A program made the position numbers and the translations under genes. The notes beneath the pieces were generated by a model that made no database searches, was not told the DNA's origin, and saw only the letters and a program-made list of their open reading frames with translations. From Actinomyces mediterranea (GTDB taxonomy: Bacteria > Actinomycetota > Actinomycetes > Actinomycetales > Actinomycetaceae), in contig NZ_FTPB01000004.1 in NCBI RefSeq assembly GCF_900155595.1, forward strand, positions 124,001 to 188,000: a stretch of DNA of 64,000 nucleotides, in the 5' to 3' direction. This document shows, in pieces, positions 1 through 9,667 of the stretch (position 1 is the first letter of the stretch; each line of letters begins with the position of its first letter).

Positions 1-50
1 GCGGGGAGGCGATGCTCTCGTTATCCGATTCGCAGCCCCAAGGAGGAGCA

Positions 51-1010
51 ATGCCACCGCCGTCACAACCGCATCGCGCCCTACTCGAACGCGCCGTCCT
101 CGCAGCACTCGAAGGGGACTACTCGGCGGCTTGCTCCAGCGCCCATACCGTCCTCGAATCCGGTGTCAGCGGCGAAGAGCGATTGAGCGTCTACCGGCTC
201 CTCATCGACTGGAACCGCGCGATCGGCGACGCAGTGGAGTGCAAGAGGCTTGCATCGAGGGCCGTGAGGGAGGGCAGTGAGGATCTCGGGCAGACTCACG
301 AGGCCGTCCTCGTCGCCCGTAACTCCGAGCTCTACTGGATGTGCATGGTCGGATACGACAGCGTCGCCAAGACCCGATTCGCATCCCTCATCAAAGACGT
401 CAAAAAGACCCTCGGAGCGACATCCGACCTCATGTGGGCCGTGCGTGTGAACTCTGCGATGCCCGCGAAGCTGAGCGGCGACTTCAAACGTGCAGCGGCC
501 ATCTACCGAGAACTCGCCGCCGATATGGAGAAGGTCGTCGCACCGTCCGACATCGCTCTGCTGACGGTGAGAGACAATCTCGCTGAAGTGCTCGCCCTCG
601 CCGACGACTTCGACGAGGCGAGGGGAGTCTATGCGGCGCTGCTCGACACCCTCGTCGCAGAATTCGGCGAGGAGGATTGGCGGTGCCTGAGGGTGCGCGG
701 GGAGATCGCCGAAATCGACTACTACCGGCTCGGCTACGACCAAGTCCTCGACCAGTGGCTCGACCTTATCGCTGACTATGAGCGTGCGGGCGCACCCGGG
801 AGCGAGAGAGCACTGCGCATGGTGTCCCTCCTCATTGCGGCCGCCATCGAAGCCGAGGACTTTCAGACGGCTAGGACTTGGCTCGCGCGACTCATCGCCG
901 ACCCTCCCTCCGAGCTCAACGAGCGCGATGTGGAGGAGCTGGAGGCGATGATGCGCGAATACGACGAGGGACTCGCACCAGCGGGGTGTGCGCGAACTGG
1001 CAGCGCGTGA
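51..1010 (+). CDS. Tetratricopeptide-like helical repeat protein, function unknown
   Basis: The 319-residue product is almost entirely helical. Repeated alanine-rich helix pairs with small residues at TPR-like spacing run from about residue 10 to 290, for example around LEGDYSAACSSA and LSGDFKRAAAIYREL. No signal peptide, membrane segment or catalytic motif is visible. An in-frame ATG lies at 12, but AGGAGG at 41-46 sits just upstream of the ATG at 51, so I take the later start. The gene ends 58 bases before lepA on the same strand and may be cotranscribed. A protein-protein scaffold role is inferred only from the repeat character. Confidence 0.72.
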   Translation: MPPPSQPHRALLERAVLAALEGDYSAACSSAHTVLESGVSGEERLSVYRLLIDWNRAIGDAVECKRLASRAVREGSEDLGQTHEAVLVARNSELYWMCMVGYDSVAKTRFASLIKDVKKTLGATSDLMWAVRVNSAMPAKLSGDFKRAAAIYRELAADMEKVVAPSDIALLTVRDNLAEVLALADDFDEARGVYAALLDTLVAEFGEEDWRCLRVRGEIAEIDYYRLGYDQVLDQWLDLIADYERAGAPGSERALRMVSLLIAAAIEAEDFQTARTWLARLIADPPSELNERDVEELEAMMREYDEGLAPAGCARTGSA

Positions 1011-1068
1011 AGTGGCATCCGCGCGGCGAACAATGGGACGATAGGTGCGCATATACCTGGAGGTTCAC

Positions 1069-2925
1069 GTGCCTATCCCCACGCCGACGCAAGAAGCACT
1101 GATCCGTCCTGCTCACACCGAGCAGGACCGAATCCGCAACTTCTGCATCATTGCGCATATCGACCATGGAAAGTCGACGCTCGCCGACCGCATGCTTCAA
1201 CTGACCGGCATCGTCGGACAGCGCGACATGCGCGACCAGTACCTCGACCGCATGGATATTGAGCGCGAGCGCGGCATCACCATCAAGTCGCAGGCAGTGC
1301 GCATGCCGTGGGCAGTCGGCGATGACGCCTACGCGCTCAACATGATCGACACCCCCGGACACGTCGACTTCACCTATGAAGTGTCGCGCTCCCTGGCCGC
1401 ATGCGAGGGCGCGGTCCTGCTTGTCGACGCCGCGCAGGGCATTGAAGCTCAGACACTGGCCAATCTTTACCTCGCGATGGAGAACGACCTCGCGATCATC
1501 CCGGTGCTCAACAAGATCGATCTGCCCGGTGCCCAACCCGACAAATACGCCCACGAGGTCGCCCAACTCATCGGCTGTGATGAATCGGAGATCCTCAAAG
1601 TCTCCGGCAAGACCGGCGAGGGCGTACCCGAACTCCTCGACCGCATCGTCGAGGTCGTCCCCGCACCCGAGGGCCGACCCGACGCGCCGACTCGCGCAAT
1701 GATCTTCGACTCCGTCTACGACACGTACCGGGGCGTTGTCACCTACGTGCGAGTCATTGACGGAGAACTGACAACCCGTCAGCGCGTCACTATGATGTCG
1801 ACGGGCGCCACCCACGAGCTCCTCGAAATCGGCGTCATCTCCCCGGAGCCTACTCCCGCTGAGGGCATCGCAGCAGGCGAAGTCGGCTACCTCATCACCG
1901 GCGTCAAAGACGTGCGCCAATCCAGGGTTGGCGATACCGTGACCTCCGCGGTGCGCGGAGCAGACGAGCCCCTGTCGGGCTACCATGATCCGCGCCCCAT
2001 GGTCTTCTCGGGCATCTACCCGGTCGACGGCTCCGACTTCCCGGATCTTCGCGACGCCCTCGAGCGCCTCCAACTCAACGACGCGGCCCTCACCTTCGAA
2101 CCGGAGTCCTCCGCCGCGCTTGGCTTCGGCTTCCGCTGCGGCTTCCTCGGCCTGCTCCACCTCGAGATCATCCGCGAGCGCTTAGAGCGCGAATTCAACC
2201 TCGATCTCATTGCAACCGCCCCGAATGTCGTCTACGACGTCGTCACCGAGGACGGGACGGTGGTGCGCGTGGAGAACCCCTCGGCCTTCCCCGGGGGCAA
2301 GATCTCAGAAGTCCATGAGCCCGTCGTCCAGGCGACGATCCTCACGCCGACGGACTTCACTGGAACGGTGATGGAACTGTGTCAGGAGAGGCGCGGAACC
2401 ATGAAGGGGATGGACTATCTGAGCGAGGAGCGGGTGGAACTGCACTACCTGCTGCCCCTGGCGGAGATCGTCTTCGACTTCTTCGACCAACTCAAGTCCC
2501 GCACCCGCGGCTACGCCTCCCTCGACTACCAGGAGTCGGGCGAGCAGGTGGCCGACCTCGTCAAGGTCGACATCCTCCTCAACGGCGACAGGGTCGATGC
2601 GTTCAGCGCGATCGTCCACAAGGACGGCGCCTACGCATACGGCCAGCGGATGACGAAGCGCCTCAAAGAACTCATCCCCCGTCAACAATTCGAGATCCCC
2701 GTCCAGGCGGCCGTCGGGGCGCGCGTCATCGCCCGCGAGACGATTAAGGCACTGCGCAAGGACATGCTCGCCAAGTGCTACGGCGGCGACATCACCCGTA
2801 AGCGCAAGCTCTTGGAGAAACAGAAAGAGGGTAAGAAGCGCATGAAATCCATCGGACGCGTTGACGTCCCCCAAGAGGCCTTCATTGCGGCACTCACCTC
2901 GGATGCGCCGACCGGGAAGAAATAA
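1069..2925 (+). CDS. lepA: Elongation factor 4 (back-translocating GTPase LepA)
   Basis: LepA binds ribosomes and hydrolyses GTP to promote back-translocation or ribosome biogenesis in the cytoplasm. The 618-residue product has the family's usual length and shows the G1 motif AHIDHGKST near residue 30, DTPGHVDF (G3), NKIDLP (G4), EF-G-like domains II, III and V, and the LepA C-terminal domain with the lysine-rich [16 protein letters not shown] region. The longer frame begins at a GTG at 1045, but GGAGG at 1059-1063 is spaced 5 bases from the GTG at 1069, which I take as the start. The stop overlaps the start of trmB (TAATG), so the two are translationally coupled. Confidence 0.96.
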   Translation: MPIPTPTQEALIRPAHTEQDRIRNFCIIAHIDHGKSTLADRMLQLTGIVGQRDMRDQYLDRMDIERERGITIKSQAVRMPWAVGDDAYALNMIDTPGHVDFTYEVSRSLAACEGAVLLVDAAQGIEAQTLANLYLAMENDLAIIPVLNKIDLPGAQPDKYAHEVAQLIGCDESEILKVSGKTGEGVPELLDRIVEVVPAPEGRPDAPTRAMIFDSVYDTYRGVVTYVRVIDGELTTRQRVTMMSTGATHELLEIGVISPEPTPAEGIAAGEVGYLITGVKDVRQSRVGDTVTSAVRGADEPLSGYHDPRPMVFSGIYPVDGSDFPDLRDALERLQLNDAALTFEPESSAALGFGFRCGFLGLLHLEIIRERLEREFNLDLIATAPNVVYDVVTEDGTVVRVENPSAFPGGKISEVHEPVVQATILTPTDFTGTVMELCQERRGTMKGMDYLSEERVELHYLLPLAEIVFDFFDQLKSRTRGYASLDYQESGEQVADLVKVDILLNGDRVDAFSAIVHKDGAYAYGQRMTKRLKELIPRQQFEIPVQAAVGARVIARETIKALRKDMLAKCYGGDITRKRKLLEKQKEGKKRMKSIGRVDVPQEAFIAALTSDAPTGKK

Positions 2926-3761
2926 TGATGGCGGATCGGCCGAGCCGGAAGTGTGTGGGGACATCCGCCGAGGGGGTGTACTACGCCCGGACGAAGTCCT
3001 TCATCCGCCGCAGTCGTGAACTCCCCGCGAACCTGCAGCGCACGTGGGAGCGTCACGGCGCCGACTACGTCGTCGAGGTCGAGCGGGGAATCGGGCGCAC
3101 CACCGTTGCCGACTCCGTCCGCCTCGACGTATCCGCACTCTTCGGCCGCGCCGCGCCGCTGACGGTGGAGATCGGCTCGGGAACGGGGGAACAGATCGTC
3201 CACTCCGCCGCCGTCCACCCCGATCGCGACTACCTCGCTTTCGAAGTGTGGGTCCCCGGCATTGCGAAACTCATCTCGAAGGCCGTGGCAGCGGGGGTGG
3301 GTAACGTCCGCGTCATCGAGGTTGACGCCCAACAGGCGTTCCCCGTTGTCTTCGACGAAGCCGTGGCCGACGAGGTGTGGACCTTCTTCCCCGACCCGTG
3401 GCGCAAAGCCCGCCACCACAAGCGCCGCCTCGTTGCCCCGCCCTTCGCTCTCGACGTGGCGAGGGTTCTCGCAGACGGGGGAGTGTGGCGCCTGGCGACC
3501 GACTGGGATGACTACGCGTGGCAGATGCGTGACACCATCGAGGACTGCGATGTGTTGGCGAACCCCTACGAGGGCGAGCGCCCCGATCCCCAAGACCCGC
3601 AGCCCGACCGCGGGGGCTTCGCGCCGCGCTTCGCCGGACGAATCATCACGCATTTCGAGACCCGCGGCATCGACGCGGGCAGGCGCGCACACGATATCGT
3701 GGGCGTCCGCCTGCCCCGCGCCGAGCACGGGGCGGACGGGGAGTCGCGCAGTGTCCGATAG
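2925..3761 (+). CDS. trmB: tRNA (guanine-N7-)-methyltransferase
   Basis: The enzyme methylates G46 of tRNA using SAM. The 278-residue protein has the SAM-binding EIGSGTGE motif near residue 82, the diagnostic FPDPWRKARHHKRR stretch near residue 150, and the C-terminal THFETRG signature that contacts tRNA. An extension of about 60 residues precedes the catalytic core, as in other actinobacterial TrmB proteins. The start overlaps the lepA stop; a second ATG immediately follows at 2928, so the start is ambiguous by one codon. hemW follows after 33 bases. Confidence 0.93.
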   Translation: MMADRPSRKCVGTSAEGVYYARTKSFIRRSRELPANLQRTWERHGADYVVEVERGIGRTTVADSVRLDVSALFGRAAPLTVEIGSGTGEQIVHSAAVHPDRDYLAFEVWVPGIAKLISKAVAAGVGNVRVIEVDAQQAFPVVFDEAVADEVWTFFPDPWRKARHHKRRLVAPPFALDVARVLADGGVWRLATDWDDYAWQMRDTIEDCDVLANPYEGERPDPQDPQPDRGGFAPRFAGRIITHFETRGIDAGRRAHDIVGVRLPRAEHGADGESRSVR

Positions 3762-3794
3762 GCCGGTGGTCGCGCGAGAGGCAATGGGGCGGCG

Positions 3795-5048
3795 ATGAGT
3801 CCCCGCCAGCCTGACGGCATTCCGTGGCCGCTCAACGGCGCGCTCGATCCGGGCCTCGTTGAAGCGGAGGAGGGCAGGCCGCTGAGCCTTTATCTGCACG
3901 TCCCCTTCTGCCGGGTACGATGCGGCTACTGCGACTTCAACACCTACACCGTCGGTTTCGGCCAGGGCGCCGAACCCGGCTCCTATGCGGCGTCGATTGC
4001 CCGCGAGGCCCGCTTGGCCGCAGAGGTTCTCGCCGACGCGGGTATGTCCCCGCGGTCCGCGAGCACCGTGTTCATCGGCGGCGGCACCCCGACGTTGCTC
4101 GATGCGCGCGAACTCGCCGACATGCTCAGGGCGTGCCGTGATGAGATCGGCATCGCTGAGGGCGCGGAGATCACCGTCGAGGCGAATCCCGATACCGTCG
4201 ACGCCCGCTCCCTCGAAGTGCTCGCGGAGGCGGGAACAAGCCGCGTGTCCATCGGCATGCAATCCGCCGTCCCCCACGTCCTTGCCGCCCTCGACCGCAC
4301 CCACACTCCCGCCAGCGTGCCCCGAGCCGTCGAGACCGCCGCATCGCTCGGCCTCGACACGTCGGTCGACCTCATCTATGGGACGCCGGGAGAGTCCCTC
4401 GCCGATTGGGAGACGTCCCTGACAGAGGCGATCGCCATGAATCCCGATCACATCAGCGCCTACGCCCTCGTCATCGAGGAGGGGACGAAAATGGGGGCGC
4501 AGGTCGCGAGAGGTGAGATCCCAACGCCCGACCCCGATGACGAAGCGGCGAAATACGAGCTCGCGGACCGGCTCCTGGCAGATGCGGGATACCGGTGGTA
4601 CGAGATCTCGAACTTCGCCCGCGTCGAACCCGGCGAGGAGGACGAGGTCGGCACGCGGCTGGCTCACGCCTCTCGCCACAACCTCGCCTACTGGCGCGAC
4701 TGGGACTGGTGGGGGATGGGGCCGGGCGCCCACTCCCACATCGGCCGCTACCGCTGGTGGAACGTCACGCACCCGGGCGCATACGCGGTTCGCCTATCCT
4801 CGGGCCGGTCGCCGGCCGTAAAGGGGGAGATCCTCGATGCGCCCACGCGCGCCCTCGAGAAGGTGATGCTCGCCGTGCGGACAGCTGAAGGGGCGCGCAT
4901 TCAGGACGCTCTGGAGGCGCAGGCCGTCGCCCCCCTCATCGCCGAGAAGCTGATTGAGGGGAGTGCTGCGCTGAAGGGGAGGATAGTTCTCACACTTCAC
5001 GGCAGGCTCCTCGCCGACGCGGTAACACGCCGACTGGCGGGATTCTGA
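3795..5048 (+). CDS. hemW: Radical SAM heme chaperone HemW (coproporphyrinogen oxidase-like)
   Basis: The 417-residue protein carries the radical-SAM CxxxCxxC cluster as CRVRCGYCDF near residue 36, the GGGTPT motif that binds SAM, EANPD, and the HemW C-terminal domain. HemW proteins bind heme and deliver it to apo-cytochromes; they were long misannotated as oxygen-independent coproporphyrinogen oxidase HemN. The actinobacterial position between lepA and hrcA supports the call. The start at ATG 3795 lies 33 bases after trmB. Confidence 0.9.
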   Translation: MSPRQPDGIPWPLNGALDPGLVEAEEGRPLSLYLHVPFCRVRCGYCDFNTYTVGFGQGAEPGSYAASIAREARLAAEVLADAGMSPRSASTVFIGGGTPTLLDARELADMLRACRDEIGIAEGAEITVEANPDTVDARSLEVLAEAGTSRVSIGMQSAVPHVLAALDRTHTPASVPRAVETAASLGLDTSVDLIYGTPGESLADWETSLTEAIAMNPDHISAYALVIEEGTKMGAQVARGEIPTPDPDDEAAKYELADRLLADAGYRWYEISNFARVEPGEEDEVGTRLAHASRHNLAYWRDWDWWGMGPGAHSHIGRYRWWNVTHPGAYAVRLSSGRSPAVKGEILDAPTRALEKVMLAVRTAEGARIQDALEAQAVAPLIAEKLIEGSAALKGRIVLTLHGRLLADAVTRRLAGF

Positions 5049-5146
5049 ACGGCATCGTTTCATCGCGCGAGGCCGCGACTCAGCACATAGGGTGAGGAGG
5101 GACAGGGCCGCAGTGCGGCCGCCATTCAACGTCTCATGGAGGCATC

Positions 5147-5572
5147 ATGACTGTAGATCACGGACCCAATCCTTACGTCGTCGACATCGAGAAGGCGACG
5201 GTGGAGAACACGAACTATCGGACGACCCTGTGGACGGGGAAGAACCTGCAGCTCACCGTCATGTCGATCCAGCCCGGCCACGACATCGGCCTCGAGATCC
5301 ACGATGACCACGACCAATTTCTTCGCATCGAATCGGGGCGCGGGCTCGTCCAGATGGGCCCCGCCAAGGATGATTTGTCCTTCGAGGTGGAGGCCGAGGA
5401 CGATGATGCGATCTTCGTGCCCGCCGGGTCGTGGCACAATGTGACTGCCCTGGGCGATGAGCCCCTCAAGGTCTATTCCATTTACTCCCCGCCCGAGCAC
5501 GCCCACTCCACGGTCCACGTCACCTACGAGGAAGCGATGGAGGCCGAGGCCGCCGAGCACGGTCACCACTGA
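5147..5572 (+). CDS. Single-domain cupin protein
   Basis: This is a 141-residue small beta-barrel protein. Cupin motif 1 is visible as a glycine followed by IHDDHDQF and a downstream glutamate around residues 45-62. Motif 2 is PAGSWHNV near residue 100. The His and Glu ligands suggest a bound metal, but the substrate cannot be told. The C-terminus is acidic and His-rich, ending GHH. GGAGG sits 6 bases before the ATG. A strong hairpin follows, so the gene is probably monocistronic or ends a transcript. Related single-cupin proteins are often annotated only as cupin domain-containing. Confidence 0.85.
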   Translation: MTVDHGPNPYVVDIEKATVENTNYRTTLWTGKNLQLTVMSIQPGHDIGLEIHDDHDQFLRIESGRGLVQMGPAKDDLSFEVEAEDDDAIFVPAGSWHNVTALGDEPLKVYSIYSPPEHAHSTVHVTYEEAMEAEAAEHGHH

Positions 5573-5582
5573 CAGGTTCTCC

Positions 5583-5619
5583 GCCACGGGGCCGCCCGGC
5601 GCGCGGGCGGCCCCGTGGC
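5583..5619 (+). terminator. GC-rich hairpin terminator after the cupin gene
   Basis: Arms 5583-5598 and 5604-5619 form a perfect 16-bp stem with a GCGCG loop. There is no U-tract, as is common in actinobacteria, so termination is inferred from stem strength and its position just after the cupin stop. Confidence 0.75.
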
Positions 5620-5634
5620 GTATCAGCGCCTAGG

Positions 5635-6546
5635 GTGAGGCCCGTGGCTTTTCAACCAGTGGATCCCTACGGCACCGATATCTTCAGCTTCGATCCCCAT
5701 CGTGATGGTCCCGGGGCCCGCCGCCCCCGTTCGCGGGAGGTGCGCATAGCACCCGGTATGGTGCTCGAGGATGTGGCGACCGGGTGGGTCGGCGCCGTTA
5801 TCCGCGTCGAGAAGTCCGGTGGCGTGCATCTCGTCGAACTCGAAGACCGATGGGGTAGGACCCGCTCATTCCCGCTCGGTGGCGGTTTCTGGCTCGAAGG
5901 ACGACCGATCGTCGCGCTACCGCCCCTCGCCCGGGAAACGACCCCTGCCGCGATGACCACCCCGGGCGGTAGGGCGGTCACGAATTCGGGTTCCATCGCC
6001 GCCCCCAGAACCGGGGCGACAATTGCGAGGCAAAGCCGTATCTGGGTGGAGGGCCGCCACGACGCTCAACTCGTCGAGCACGTGTGGGGAGATGATCTCG
6101 CCCACGAGGGAGTTGTCGTTCAACTCCTCGACGGCATCGACAATCTCGAAGACGTACTGGAGGTTTTCGGACCGAACGAACGTGCACGGGCGGGCGTCCT
6201 CGTCGATCATCTCGTTTCCGAGTCGAAGGAGTCCCGCATCGCCGCCCGCGTTCACGAGCGCTGGGCGGGCAGCGTCCTCATCGTCGGCCACCCTTATGTC
6301 GACATCTGGCAGGCCGTTAAGCCGGCCCGCCTCGGGCTCGACTCCTGGCCCGATATCCGGCGGGGGATCGACATCAAGCGCGGCACTCTTGAGAGCCTGG
6401 GGTGGCCGCACGAGACCCGGGCCGATATCGCCAGGGGGTGGCGGAGGATTTTGTCGACGGTGCGCTCCTATAAGGATCTGGAGCCCGCACTTTTAGGCAG
6501 AGTCGAGGAGCTCATCGACTTCGTCACAGCGGAGGGAACCCGCTAG
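5635..6546 (+). CDS. DUF3097 family protein
   Basis: The 303-residue protein matches the actinobacterial DUF3097 family by recall of its conserved blocks: an N-terminal APGMVLEDVATGWVGAV beta region, RIWVEGRHDAQLVEHVWGDD in the centre, VLVDHLVSESKESRIA, and VGHPYVDIWQAVKP. The central block resembles a Toprim-like acidic fold, but no activity is established for the family to my knowledge. Two in-frame GTG starts exist, at 5635 and 5644. Neither has well-spaced Shine-Dalgarno sequence, and the cupin terminator sits directly upstream. Confidence 0.85.
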   Translation: MRPVAFQPVDPYGTDIFSFDPHRDGPGARRPRSREVRIAPGMVLEDVATGWVGAVIRVEKSGGVHLVELEDRWGRTRSFPLGGGFWLEGRPIVALPPLARETTPAAMTTPGGRAVTNSGSIAAPRTGATIARQSRIWVEGRHDAQLVEHVWGDDLAHEGVVVQLLDGIDNLEDVLEVFGPNERARAGVLVDHLVSESKESRIAARVHERWAGSVLIVGHPYVDIWQAVKPARLGLDSWPDIRRGIDIKRGTLESLGWPHETRADIARGWRRILSTVRSYKDLEPALLGRVEELIDFVTAEGTR

Positions 6547-6576
6547 GAGAACCGTTGCCCAGCTTTAGGAGTAGTC

Positions 6577-6603
6577 TTGGCACTCAGGAACTATGAGTGC
6601 CAA
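6577..6603. promoter_or_regulatory. CIRCE operator (HrcA-binding site)
   Basis: TTGGCACTC at 6577-6585, a 9-base spacer, then GAGTGCCAA at 6595-6603 is a perfect 9+9 inverted repeat. It matches the CIRCE consensus (TTAGCACTC-N9-GAGTGCTAA) in all but one symmetrical pair. It lies 40 bases before the hrcA start, so HrcA most likely represses its own hrcA-dnaJ operon. Confidence 0.93.
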
Positions 6604-6643
6604 TATCGTGGCGCACAGGACGCGGGAGACGAAAGGGGGCGGC

Positions 6644-7666
6644 ATGAGCGACGATCGTAGGCTCGACGTGCTGCGCGCCATCGTCACCGAATACGTCCAC
6701 ACGAGGGAACCCGTCGGCTCGAAGGTGATCGCCCAGTCCCACGGTCTCAAAGTCTCATCGGCGACGATCCGCAATGACATGGCCCTCCTCGAAGAGGCCG
6801 GACTCATCTACCAGCCGCACACCAGCGCCGGTCGCGTTCCCACGGACAAGGGCTACCGGGTGTTCGTCGACCGTCTTGCCTCGCTCAAGCCGATGAGTCC
6901 CGCCGAACGCCGCGCCGTCGAAGCGTTCCTCGAGCACAGTTCCGACCTCGACGATGTCGTCGCGCGGACCGTGCGCCTCCTCGCTCAGGTCACCCACCAG
7001 GTCGCCGTCGTCGAATACCCGACGCTCACCATTCAAACGCTGCGCCAGGTGGAACTCGTCGATATGGGGCCTACCCGTCTGCTCGTCATCGTCATCTCCA
7101 ACCAGGGGCGCGTCGTCGAGCGCACCCTGGAATTCGGGGACGACTGTGCCCCCGATACGCTTCTCAGGCTGCGCGCCCTGCTCAATGAGCGCTTCAAGGA
7201 TTCCACCGGCGACGATGTCGCTGACGCTCTCGACGAGGTCGTGCGCGCTTTCGGTGCCGATGAGCAGACGTTCGCCACCGCGGTCGTGCGCGCCCTCATC
7301 GATCTGCTCGCCTCGTCGGACGAGTCTCGCATCATCATGGCGGGCATGTCGAACCTCGCCAGGGGCGCCGTCGACTTCCGCGATATCGCTCCGGTCCTCG
7401 ACGCCCTCGAGGAGCAGGTCGTCCTCATGAGGCTTTTCTCCGAACTTGAAGCCGATGACGATGTGTATGTCAGCATCGGTGCGGAGAATGCCCACGATGC
7501 CCTCACTGAGGCGTCCGTCGTTGCGGGCACCTACCGCGCTTCCCTGTCATCGGGCGACAGCCGTGCCCACCTCGGAGTCGTCGGACCGACGCGGATGGAC
7601 TATGCGCGAACCATGTCATCGGTGCGCGCAGTCGCCGCGTACCTGTCGAGGTTCTTGAGCCGATGA
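6644..7666 (+). CDS. hrcA: Heat-inducible transcription repressor HrcA
   Basis: HrcA binds CIRCE operators and represses heat-shock genes. The 340-residue protein has the N-terminal winged helix with SSATIRNDM and the [14 protein letters not shown] signature, followed by the GAF-like core. An in-frame ATG at 6593 lies inside the CIRCE element, so I use the ATG at 6644 preceded by a GGGGGC purine run. dnaJ follows 88 bases downstream, the standard actinobacterial hrcA-dnaJ pair. Confidence 0.95.
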   Translation: MSDDRRLDVLRAIVTEYVHTREPVGSKVIAQSHGLKVSSATIRNDMALLEEAGLIYQPHTSAGRVPTDKGYRVFVDRLASLKPMSPAERRAVEAFLEHSSDLDDVVARTVRLLAQVTHQVAVVEYPTLTIQTLRQVELVDMGPTRLLVIVISNQGRVVERTLEFGDDCAPDTLLRLRALLNERFKDSTGDDVADALDEVVRAFGADEQTFATAVVRALIDLLASSDESRIIMAGMSNLARGAVDFRDIAPVLDALEEQVVLMRLFSELEADDDVYVSIGAENAHDALTEASVVAGTYRASLSSGDSRAHLGVVGPTRMDYARTMSSVRAVAAYLSRFLSR

Positions 7667-7754
7667 GCCGCTTCGACACCCCCACTGGACGCGCCCGCAC
7701 GACTGCGCGTCGCGCCCCACAGACCACCCCGATATCACGAAGGAACACAGACGA

Positions 7755-8879
7755 GTGAACGACTATTACGAGGTCCTAGGCGTCCCGCGCGACGCCTCTG
7801 CGGAAGACATTAAGAAGGCCTACCGCAAGAAGGCCCGTCAGCTGCACCCCGATTACGCGGGCCCCAAGTCCGAAGAGGCGTTCAAAGAGCTGTCCGTCGC
7901 TTACGAGACCCTGTCGGACCCCGAGAAGCGCAAGATGTACGACATCGGTGGTCCGGATGCGCTGCGCGGTGGGGGAGGCTCGCCCTTCGGGGGCGCGGGG
8001 GGATTCTCCGATATCTTCGATGCGATGTTCTCCGGATTCTCGGGTGCCTCCGCGGGACCCGTCCCCAGGAGCAGGCGCGGACAGGACCAGCTCATCGGTG
8101 TAGAGATCACCCTCGAAGAGGCGACCTTCGGCGCGAAGAAGACGGTGTCATTCGGCACCTACGTCGCCTGCGAATCCTGCCACGGGAGCATGTGCGAGCC
8201 CGGCACCTCTCCGGTCACCTGCTCGACCTGTGGGGGATCGGGCATCGTCACACGGATCCAGAGCACGATGTTCGGTCAGATGCAGACCCGCGGTGCCTGC
8301 TCCGCCTGCCAGGGCCACGGCACTATCATCGCGACGCCCTGCCATGAATGCGCGGGCCAGGGGCGAGTCCGCTCGCGGCGCTCCCTTACCATCGACATCC
8401 CTGCGGGCGCCGATGAGGGGACCCGCATCCGCGTGGGCGGCGAGGCCGAAGTCGGCCCTGGAGGCGGCCCGCGTGGCGACCTCTACTTGGAGATCAGCGA
8501 GAAGAAGCACCCGACATTCGACCGCCGCGGTGACGACCTGCACACATGGATCACGATCCCGATGACGACTGCGGCCCTCGGCACGGACTTCGAATTGTCG
8601 ACCCTCGACGGGCTCAGAACGGTGTCCATCCCCGCGGGCACTCAGCCCAACGCCGATATCGTCCTCGAAGACCTCGGCGTCGGGCGCTTGCAGCGGACGG
8701 GGCGCGGAGACCTTCACGTCCACATTGACGTCGAGATTCCCAAGAAGCTCGACCCGCGTTCGAAGGAACTCCTCGAAGAACTTGCCAGACTGCGCAAGGA
8801 GACTCGCCTGGAGCCGCGCCGCCACGAGCAGCCCCAGTCAGTATTCGGCAAGCTCCGTGAGAAACTCGCAGGTCAATGA
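7755..8879 (+). CDS. dnaJ: Chaperone protein DnaJ (HrcA-linked copy)
   Basis: This is an Hsp40 co-chaperone of DnaK. The 374-residue product has a J domain with HPD at about residues 33-35, a Gly/Phe-rich linker (residues 72-105), a four-repeat zinc-finger domain ([24 protein letters not shown]), and the C-terminal substrate-binding domains. The first zinc repeat reads CESCHGSM instead of CxxCxGxG, but its cysteines are kept. It starts with GTG behind AAGGAA. No grpE or dnaK is adjacent, which fits the second, HrcA-regulated DnaJ of actinobacteria. Its stop overlaps the rsmE start. Confidence 0.95.
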   Translation: MNDYYEVLGVPRDASAEDIKKAYRKKARQLHPDYAGPKSEEAFKELSVAYETLSDPEKRKMYDIGGPDALRGGGGSPFGGAGGFSDIFDAMFSGFSGASAGPVPRSRRGQDQLIGVEITLEEATFGAKKTVSFGTYVACESCHGSMCEPGTSPVTCSTCGGSGIVTRIQSTMFGQMQTRGACSACQGHGTIIATPCHECAGQGRVRSRRSLTIDIPAGADEGTRIRVGGEAEVGPGGGPRGDLYLEISEKKHPTFDRRGDDLHTWITIPMTTAALGTDFELSTLDGLRTVSIPAGTQPNADIVLEDLGVGRLQRTGRGDLHVHIDVEIPKKLDPRSKELLEELARLRKETRLEPRRHEQPQSVFGKLREKLAGQ

Positions 8880-9655
8880 CGCGACCCGTCTTCTCAGGCG
8901 ATGATGCCCGCCCCGAACCCGCTGCGTGCGCGGTGGGGGGCGCGGTGCGACTGTCGGGCGACGAGGGGCGTCACGCCGCCGCCGTCCGCAGAATCGGCGC
9001 GGGGGAGAGCATCGACATCGTTGACGGCGAGGGCCTACGCCTCACCTGCAGCGTGCTCGCCTCGGATAAGACGGGCCTCGATCTTCGCGTGGACGCAGTG
9101 ATGACGGAGGAGGAACCCCATCCCCGACTCACTCTCGTTCAGGCGCTCGCCAAGGGCGGACACGACGAGTCGGCGATCGACATGTGCACGCAGATCGGCG
9201 TCGACGAGGTGATCCCCTGGCAGTCCGATCGGGCGATCGTGCGCTGGAGCGGGCCGAAACGCGACAAGGGGGCGCTCAAGTGGCGCTCGACATGCCGTGC
9301 TGCCGCGAAGCAGGCGCGTCGAGCGCGCTGGCCGATTGTCGCAGAGCCGATGACGACGACGGGTCTGGCCCAGTGGGTGCGTGAACGTGTCGGTGCGGGC
9401 GATATCGTCCTCATCTGCCATGAGGAGGCGACTAAGGACGTGATGAGTCTGCTCAGCGCTGACGCCCACCGGTTTACGAGTGCGCGCGGCGTCGCAGTGC
9501 TCATCGGCCCCGAAGGGGGCATCAGCTCCGACGAGATCGAAGCGCTCACCGCGGCGGGCGCCGAACTCATCGTCCTGGGGACCAATATCCTGCGCTCGTC
9601 CACAGCGGGGGCCGTGGTCCTCGCCCTCATCGCCGGGGCGACCAGGCGCCTGTAG
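8876..9655 (+). CDS. rsmE: 16S rRNA (uracil1498-N3)-methyltransferase RsmE
   Basis: This SPOUT-class methyltransferase acts on U1498 of 16S rRNA. The 259-residue protein has an N-terminal PUA-like domain and the trefoil-knot SAM site: [24 protein letters not shown], then [10 protein letters not shown] and [11 protein letters not shown] near the C-terminus. The start overlaps the dnaJ stop (ATGA), so it is the third gene of the hrcA-dnaJ operon, an arrangement common in actinobacteria. Confidence 0.94.
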   Translation: MTRPVFSGDDARPEPAACAVGGAVRLSGDEGRHAAAVRRIGAGESIDIVDGEGLRLTCSVLASDKTGLDLRVDAVMTEEEPHPRLTLVQALAKGGHDESAIDMCTQIGVDEVIPWQSDRAIVRWSGPKRDKGALKWRSTCRAAAKQARRARWPIVAEPMTTTGLAQWVRERVGAGDIVLICHEEATKDVMSLLSADAHRFTSARGVAVLIGPEGGISSDEIEALTAAGAELIVLGTNILRSSTAGAVVLALIAGATRRL

Positions 9656-9667
9656 GACACGGCCGAC

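Noticed and set aside
2778-4772. A 664-codon minus-strand frame opposite trmB and hemW
   Set aside because: Same bias artefact; both plus-strand genes carry clear motifs and ribosome-binding sites.
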